Source of the DNA: Thermoplasmata archaeon
GTDB lineage: Archaea; Thermoplasmatota; Thermoplasmata; UBA10834
Assembly (NCBI GenBank): GCA_013329135.1
Contig: DUKU01000164.1
Location: 1 to 5,804 of the forward strand
Length of the DNA: 5,804 nt
Reading direction: 5' to 3'
Positions 4,249-5,804 of this stretch are shown one piece after another; the first letter of the stretch is position 1, and every line of letters starts with the position of its first letter. A program made the translations under genes and the position numbers. Below the pieces are notes generated by a model that was not told the origin of the DNA, ran no database searches, and was given only the letters and a program-made list of their open reading frames with translations.

Positions 4249-5804
4249 CCCCGACTCTCTTCAGCATGTGGGCCGAGGATCCCATCTGGATGACGTCGGC
4301 CTCGGACAAGACTGCGCTCGAGTAGAACGCCTTCTCGAAGAGGACCGTAGCGTTCTTCGTGGCGTTCTCGGGGTATCCCAGCGATTGGAGGAGTCTCGCG
4401 ACCTCCCAGTGGGTCATGTTGTCCTCTATGCCGATCCTCCGCCTCCTCCTGAGGAACGATATCATGTGGCTGTAGTGCCAGACGACCTTCTCGTTGGCGC
4501 TCGGGAGCCATTCGGGTGCGTGCTCGGGCTCTGCCCTGCCGAGCTCTTCAGCCAGGATTCCCTCCGGCAGGTCGGTCCCCTCGGGCGAGCCCCCCTCCTC
4601 AGGGACATCCTTCCTCCTCGCCTTCCTGACCTGCATGGCCTTGACTACGACGGCCAGCCCGAGGACGATCAACAGCCAGGTGTAGTACGCGTTCTCGCCG
4701 AAGAAGAGGTATGGTATGTCCCCGAAGCCGATGTTCCACCCTGGTATCCACGGGAAGAACGGGTAGTCCATGTAAGTCCTAGACAGTATGACGAAGCCGG
4801 CCTCCGCCTCCGAGTACCTCCAGATCGGCTCTCTGAGGTCGAACGACGCCCTTAGCGTGTGTGCTCCCTCGGTCATGTTGTCCGTGCTTATCGAGAACGC
4901 GAAGGTGCCATCGGCCCCGGTCCTGGCGTACTGCATGAACTCATCGTCCACGTACAGGCTCACTTGTCTCGAGGGCATCGGGTCGGAGTCGTTCGACACC
5001 AGACGCCCTTCGCCGACGATGTAATACCCGAGCCTGAGTCTGTCCGAGAACAGCGTGAGGGTGATGTTGGTATGTATGTCGACCTGTATGTCGACGGTCC
5101 CGGATGTGCTGGACGCGTACGGGAGCACACCCGCGAACGAGGCGGACGCGCTGTGCGTGCCGAAGCCGAGCTCGGCACCCGTCCAGGACCAGTCCGCGCC
5201 GCCATCGTCGTCCGTGACGAAGGTGGTGACGTCGCCGTCGAGGTCGAACGAGCACTCGAAGGATGGGAGCGCCGAGCCTTCCGCATCCTTGAGGCTGGCG
5301 ATGACGCGCACGCGCTCCTCAGGCCCGATGAGGGTCTTGTCGGCCGAGAGTGTCAGAGTGGTCGGGATGAGCGATATGGTGATGGCCACGGGCTCCGAGG
5401 CGATCGTGCCGTTAGTTGCCTCCGCGTACGCCGTGAGCGTGTGCGGGCCGAGCCATGACTCGTTGACCGGCACGGGGTACGTGAACGCGAACCTCCCGCC
5501 GGAGCCTGTCGTGACGTTGATGAGCGTGTCCCCGTCCATGTCCACTTCGACGGCGTGCCCTTCGGCGAAAGCCCCGGAGAGGAACACATAGCCCCCGCCT
5601 ACGATGCTGTCGCCGAGATAGACGCTGACGTCGCTGACCCAGAGTATGATGAACGATATGTCGCCGTCCCACGGGATGTCCTCTTCTATGACCTTCTGGA
5701 CCTCGGTCAGCACGTCGTCGATCTTGTCCCTGAGCTGCTCTATCAATTCGACCAGCTCATTCGGCACGAACGGCGTCGAGTCCTCGAGTGTGAGGCCGTC
5801 GATC
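3995..5804 (-). CDS. Ig-like repeat membrane protein with C-terminal DUF4129 domain (5' end outside window, 3' end odd)
   Basis: The frame is open to the right edge, so the start is missing; GTG at 5767 is only the first internal candidate. Counting from it, a coiled-coil-like linker (3-30) precedes three Ig-like beta modules (about 45-133, 134-230, 231-330). Each has a vDgD/vDDe strand followed by an aromatic strand such as GRFAFTYPV. A Pro/aromatic-rich stretch leads to one helix, WLLIVLGLAVVVKAMQV (364-380), a basic stop-transfer segment and an acidic linker. A DUF4129 domain follows (about 428-503) with HWEVARLLQSLGYP (453-466) and FEKAFYSSAVLSEADV (477-492). The modules are outside the cell and DUF4129 inside. 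Such proteins often carry a transglutaminase-like domain further N-terminal, here out of view (inference). Residues 507-590 (4248 down to 3995) are Arg/His/Gly-rich and read the DUF4350 gene out of frame, so the natural end is probably near 4250. Confidence 0.82.
   Translation of the reverse strand, partial: IDGLTLEDSTPFVPNELVELIEQLRDKIDDVLTEVQKVIEEDIPWDGDISFIILWVSDVSVYLGDSIVGGGYVFLSGAFAEGHAVEVDMDGDTLINVTTGSGGRFAFTYPVPVNESWLGPHTLTAYAEATNGTIASEPVAITISLIPTTLTLSADKTLIGPEERVRVIASLKDAEGSALPSFECSFDLDGDVTTFVTDDDGGADWSWTGAELGFGTHSASASFAGVLPYASSTSGTVDIQVDIHTNITLTLFSDRLRLGYYIVGEGRLVSNDSDPMPSRQVSLYVDDEFMQYARTGADGTFAFSISTDNMTEGAHTLRASFDLREPIWRYSEAEAGFVILSRTYMDYPFFPWIPGWNIGFGDIPYLFFGENAYYTWLLIVLGLAVVVKAMQVRKARRKDVPEEGGSPEGTDLPEGILAEELGRAEPEHAPEWLPSANEKVVWHYSHMISFLRRRRRIGIEDNMTHWEVARLLQSLGYPENATKNATVLFEKAFYSSAVLSEADVIQMGSSAHMLKRVGGARPAGQGQGRLHHGARGGRARRPHDAHDVLPGRVDDRGLLHIQHRLERHEPAGSADVRDRQVRPELQDGDIRNGHHYRGDGVV
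4217..4222 (-). promoter_or_regulatory. Strong Shine-Dalgarno for the internal ATG of the DUF4350 gene
   Basis: GGGAGG on the minus strand lies 7 nt before the ATG at 4209 and is the best ribosome binding site in the window. It supports initiation at 4209 rather than, or in addition to, GTG at 4248. The codons also encode Lys-Gly-Gly, so a coincidence is possible. Confidence 0.5.
4634..4693 (-). other. Membrane helix of the DUF4129 protein
   Basis: These bases encode a hydrophobic segment of about 20 residues, NAYYTWLLIVLGLAVVVKAM, followed at once by RKARRK. The basic stop-transfer sequence places the Ig-like modules outside and the DUF4129 domain inside the cell. Confidence 0.75.
5073..5095. 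repeat. 11-bp direct repeat inside the Ig-like protein gene
   Basis: TGTATGTCGAC occurs at 5073-5083 and again at 5085-5095, a 12-bp period. On the coding strand it encodes VDIQVDIH, at the junction of the second and third Ig-like modules. The in-frame duplication may be a small slippage event in a linker. Functional meaning is unlikely. Confidence 0.6.

Noticed and set aside
4080..4511. A minus-strand frame in the third phase spanning the DUF4129/DUF4350 junction, considered as a separate overlapping gene.
   Set aside because: Its product is Arg/Ser/Pro-rich with no hydrophobic or domain pattern. It is explained as an off-frame reading of both real genes.
4223..4855. A 210-codon plus-strand frame opposite the DUF4129 gene.
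   Set aside because: It is Pro/Arg-rich antisense sequence with no domain, while the opposite strand encodes an identifiable helix and DUF4129 domain.

Overview
The window reads as part of an archaeal chromosome, most plausibly a euryarchaeal or Thermoplasmata-like lineage. This placement is an inference. It rests on a COG1672-type archaeal ATPase, DUF1616 and DUF4350/DUF4129 membrane proteins, TATA-like boxes at archaeal distances from start codons, a start with no Shine-Dalgarno sequence, abundant AGG/AGA arginine codons, and many N-glycosylation sequons in the predicted outside domains. No rRNA, tRNA, CRISPR array, insertion sequence or integrase is visible.

Layout. Positions 1-302 (minus) hold the N-terminal 100 residues of pyrroline-5-carboxylate reductase, ProC. 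Positions 303-551 are a divergent intergenic region with a proC promoter and a striking 15-bp-period array of GTnACCTACA boxes (464-523). One exact inverted copy of the box lies upstream and a decayed copy downstream. The array runs straight into the start of a 382-residue AAA/STAND-like ATPase with a C-terminal winged helix (552-1700, plus). A short GC hairpin separates it from a convergent DUF1616 membrane protein with a sequon-rich outer domain (1722-2696, minus). A 115-bp divergent promoter region follows, then a small two-helix membrane protein on the plus strand (2821-3066), whose end overlaps the convergent end of a DUF4350 protein by 9 bp.

The right half, all on the minus strand, is an envelope gene pair. 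Upstream is a protein with three Ig-like modules, one membrane helix and a C-terminal DUF4129 domain; its 5' part lies outside the window. It is followed by the DUF4350 protein (3058-4248). From general knowledge, DUF4129 and DUF4350 proteins often sit with MoxR ATPase, DUF58 and transglutaminase-like genes in clusters concerned with the cell surface, so such genes may lie beyond position 5804.

The two points most worth a second look are the repeat array, which looks like a multi-site operator of the ATPase gene, and the missing stop codon of the DUF4129 gene. That reading frame runs about 250 bp out of frame into DUF4350, and a single-base change in a G5 run would fuse the two proteins.
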